Part shown: positions 6,599 through 7,795 of the stretch, piece after piece | Layout: every line of letters starts with the position of its first letter | Numbering within the stretch: the first letter of the stretch is position 1 | From: Flavobacteriales bacterium | GTDB taxonomy: Bacteria; Bacteroidota; Bacteroidia; Flavobacteriales_E; Vicingaceae | Assembly: GCA_029262915.1 (NCBI GenBank) | Contig: JAJCYN010000406.1 | Coordinates: 1 to 7,795, forward strand | DNA length: 7,795 nt | Reading direction: 5' to 3' | The notes under the pieces: model-generated | Told to the model about the DNA's origin: nothing | The model's input: the letters and a program-made list of their open reading frames with translations, nothing else | Database searches by the model: none | Program-made: the position numbers and the translations under genes

Positions 6599-7082
6599 GC
6601 AAGCACTACTCAAAAAAATGAAACGACAAGTTTTCCTTTTAGGAAAATTCAAAATACCACTACTCGGTTATACTGGAGTAAAATTACTAGAGATAAATGA
6701 TACTACATCAATTGTTAAAATCAGGTTAAAGCGTAGAACTAAAAACCACCTAAACTCTATGTACTTTGGAGCATTAGCTATTGGTGCTGATGTTGCTGGA
6801 GGGATTCATGCTTTCTATTTTGCCAATGTGCATCAAAAAAAAGTCTCTTTTGCGTTTAAAGGAATGAGTTGTGAGTTCATTAAACGTGCTGAATCTGATT
6901 GCACCTTTATCTCTAAGGATGGCAAAAAAGTAGAAGCTGCTATTTTAAAGTCTATTGAAATTGGAGATCGAGTTAATGAAACCACTGAGGTGACAGTTTT
7001 TGATGTGGAACAAGAATTGGTTGCAAAATTTGAAATGATTGTTTCTGTAAAAATCAACAAACCACGTCATTGCGATGAATGA
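6591..7082 (+). CDS. DUF4442 hotdog-fold protein, probable acyl-CoA thioesterase-like
   Basis: The 163-residue protein resembles the DUF4442 / PaaI-like hotdog group. The central NHLNSMYFGALAIGADVAGG (52-71) corresponds to the helix-entry segment of hotdog thioesterases, where an N-H-x-x-(S/G)-x-x-x-G-(A/S) pattern lies beside the acyl-CoA pocket. The following alternating strands (SFAFKGMSCEF, then TEVTVFDVEQELVAKFEMIVSVKI) form the sheet. It is likely cytosolic and dimeric. Members of this group are mostly uncharacterised, so hydrolysis of an acyl thioester is a family-based guess. The start at 6591 overlaps the oxidoreductase by 8 bases; an internal ATG at 6618 is a possible alternative but would lose the coupling. 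Oddly, the last five codons (RHCDE) and the stop lie inside a palindromic repeat beginning at 7064, so the natural C-terminus appears to have been replaced by repeat sequence. Confidence 0.8.
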   Translation: MDKQALLKKMKRQVFLLGKFKIPLLGYTGVKLLEINDTTSIVKIRLKRRTKNHLNSMYFGALAIGADVAGGIHAFYFANVHQKKVSFAFKGMSCEFIKRAESDCTFISKDGKKVEAAILKSIEIGDRVNETTEVTVFDVEQELVAKFEMIVSVKINKPRHCDE

Positions 7083-7169
7083 AGTGTAACGAAATGAGGA
7101 AGCAATCTCAATTTAGCGATGAGATTGCTTCAAATTATGCACTAACGCTTATAATTTTCGCAATGACGT
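7064..7169. repeat. REP/MITE-like palindromic element with nested inverted repeats
   Basis: The outer arms are a perfect 12-bp inverted repeat, ACGTCATTGCGA (7064-7075) and TCGCAATGACGT (7158-7169). Inside lies a second perfect 12-bp pair, GAAGCAATCTCA (7099-7110) and TGAGATTGCTTC (7120-7131), with a 9-base loop. The words CGTCATTGCGA, GAAGTG, ACGAA and GAAGCAATCTC in this order match a widespread intergenic repeat that I know from many genomes, including flavobacteria. This copy has small differences from that remembered form, and its right half is longer, so it is an older, diverged copy. The element is non-coding except where it overlaps the end of the DUF4442 gene. The inner stem could act as a transcription barrier between the convergent genes, though no T-run follows it. 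Confidence 0.85.
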
Positions 7170-7220
7170 TCTGATTTTTAGATGTTTACGATTTTCCTTA
7201 TATCGAACTGAGGTTGTAAA

Positions 7221-7258
7221 AGTGTCAATAAGTCCTTCGACAGGCTCAGGGAGACACC
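7221..7258. repeat. Short palindromic repeat (CTTCGACAGGCTCAGG family)
   Basis: The core CCTTCGACAGGCTCAGGGAG (7234-7253) is a second familiar dispersed intergenic motif of bacterial genomes. It is framed by GTGTC (7222-7226) and GACAC (7253-7257), which can pair, with CCT (7234-7236) and AGG (7248-7250) as a short inner stem. It ends exactly where the stop codon of the minus-strand T9SS gene begins. The recognition is from memory; genome copy number would confirm it. Confidence 0.6.
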
Positions 7259-7795
7259 TTAGTGTTTAATAATTCGCTTAGTAATAAACTGATTGTTATT
7301 ACTTATTTTAAGTAAATACAAGCCATTGCGTTGTTCACTAATGTTTATATTTTCTATGCTATCGTTTATGGTTACTTGCTTTATTAATTGTCCGGCAATG
7401 TTATAAATTTCGGCTGTAGCATTTTCTACATCGTTTAGTTCTATGGTAAAGTTTCCATTGCTTGGATTGGGATAAAGCCTTAGCTCTCCTCTCTCCAAAG
7501 AAGAGACGGGTACACCAACAGTTAATTGGCAAGTGGTATCGGCACAACCATTGCTATCTACTTTAATAACCAGTACATCATTTTTTTGTGGTAAACTGCT
7601 ATTAATAATGTAACCACATATAATGTAACCGCCATCGGCTGTTAGCTTCATATCAAATAAATAATCTTCACTGGCTCCTCCATAATGGGTGTATTGTTGG
7701 CTCCAAATACTATCTCCTAAAGCATTTAATTCAAATAAACGGACTCTAGGTTCTCCACTTGCCATAGGTTGGGCAACATCTATATCTACTCCTGC
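7259..7795 (-). CDS. T9SS-exported protein, C-terminal part with type A sorting domain (5' end outside window)
   Basis: The frame is open from the stop at 7259 to the right window edge (178 residues), so the ATG at 7765 is only an internal methionine and the true start lies outside. The first about 95 visible residues contain motifs such as NALGDSIWSQQYTHYGG and LTADGGYIICGYI, the repeat style (GDxxWxxxYGG, then DGGYIxxG) of the long beta-propeller-like surface proteins common in Bacteroidota. After DSNGCADTTCQ and a linker, the last about 74 residues form a type A T9SS sorting domain: LYPNPSNGNFTIEL, then EIYNIAGQLIKQ, then NGLYLLKI and the basic end ITKRIIKH. This domain directs export through the outer membrane by the type IX system and is normally removed, leaving the protein secreted or anchored on the surface. 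It is transcribed towards the DUF4442 gene. Confidence 0.9.
   Translation of the reverse strand, partial: AGVDIDVAQPMASGEPRVRLFELNALGDSIWSQQYTHYGGASEDYLFDMKLTADGGYIICGYIINSSLPQKNDVLVIKVDSNGCADTTCQLTVGVPVSSLERGELRLYPNPSNGNFTIELNDVENATAEIYNIAGQLIKQVTINDSIENINISEQRNGLYLLKISNNNQFITKRIIKH

Noticed and set aside
6431..7060. Minus-strand reading frames at 6431-6652 and 6833-7060
   Set aside because: Both lie opposite the oxidoreductase and DUF4442 genes, which have clear family motifs; these frames have none.
7099..7131. Inner 12-bp hairpin of the palindromic repeat as an intrinsic terminator
   Set aside because: The stem is strong but no run of T follows on either strand. It is better explained as the repeat's own inverted structure.

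Overview
The window looks like chromosomal DNA from a Bacteroidota species, most likely of the Flavobacteriia. The evidence is AT-rich sequence, TAnnTTTG-type -7 promoter elements, few recognisable Shine-Dalgarno sites, a type IX secretion (T9SS) type A C-terminal sorting domain, and a short intergenic palindromic repeat of a kind familiar from flavobacterial genomes. No rRNA, tRNA, CRISPR array, integrase or transposase gene was seen.

Layout: (1) 1-2466, minus strand: the first 822 codons of pyruvate carboxylase, cut by the left window edge. (2) 2597-3811, minus: an exported NHL-type beta-propeller protein with a C-terminal TPR. (3) 3846-5513, minus: a tightly overlapping four-gene operon, in transcription order a MarR-type regulator, a GNAT acetyltransferase, a 71-residue three-helix membrane protein and a second GNAT acetyltransferase. 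Its junctions overlap by 4, 1 and 1 bases, so translational coupling is likely. (4) 5514-5647: a divergent control region with two near-identical palindromes 32 bp apart on either side of the -7 element of the marR promoter. (5) 5648-7082, plus: an NMO/FabK-like flavin oxidoreductase overlapping by 8 bases a DUF4442 (hotdog, thioesterase-like) gene. (6) 7064-7258: a palindromic repeat that overlaps the end of the DUF4442 gene, then a second short repeat that abuts the stop of the next gene. (7) 7259-7795, minus: the C-terminal part of a T9SS-exported protein, cut by the right window edge.

The most interesting part is the MarR locus. The MarR protein and the first GNAT together resemble the single-chain MarR-GNAT proteins known in many bacteria, but here they are two cistrons overlapping by ATGA. 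The operator layout suggests that MarR represses its own operon and possibly the divergent flavin oxidoreductase/DUF4442 pair. The substrate of the enzymes cannot be read from the sequence. Pyruvate carboxylase is ordinary anaplerotic metabolism and has no evident link to the rest.
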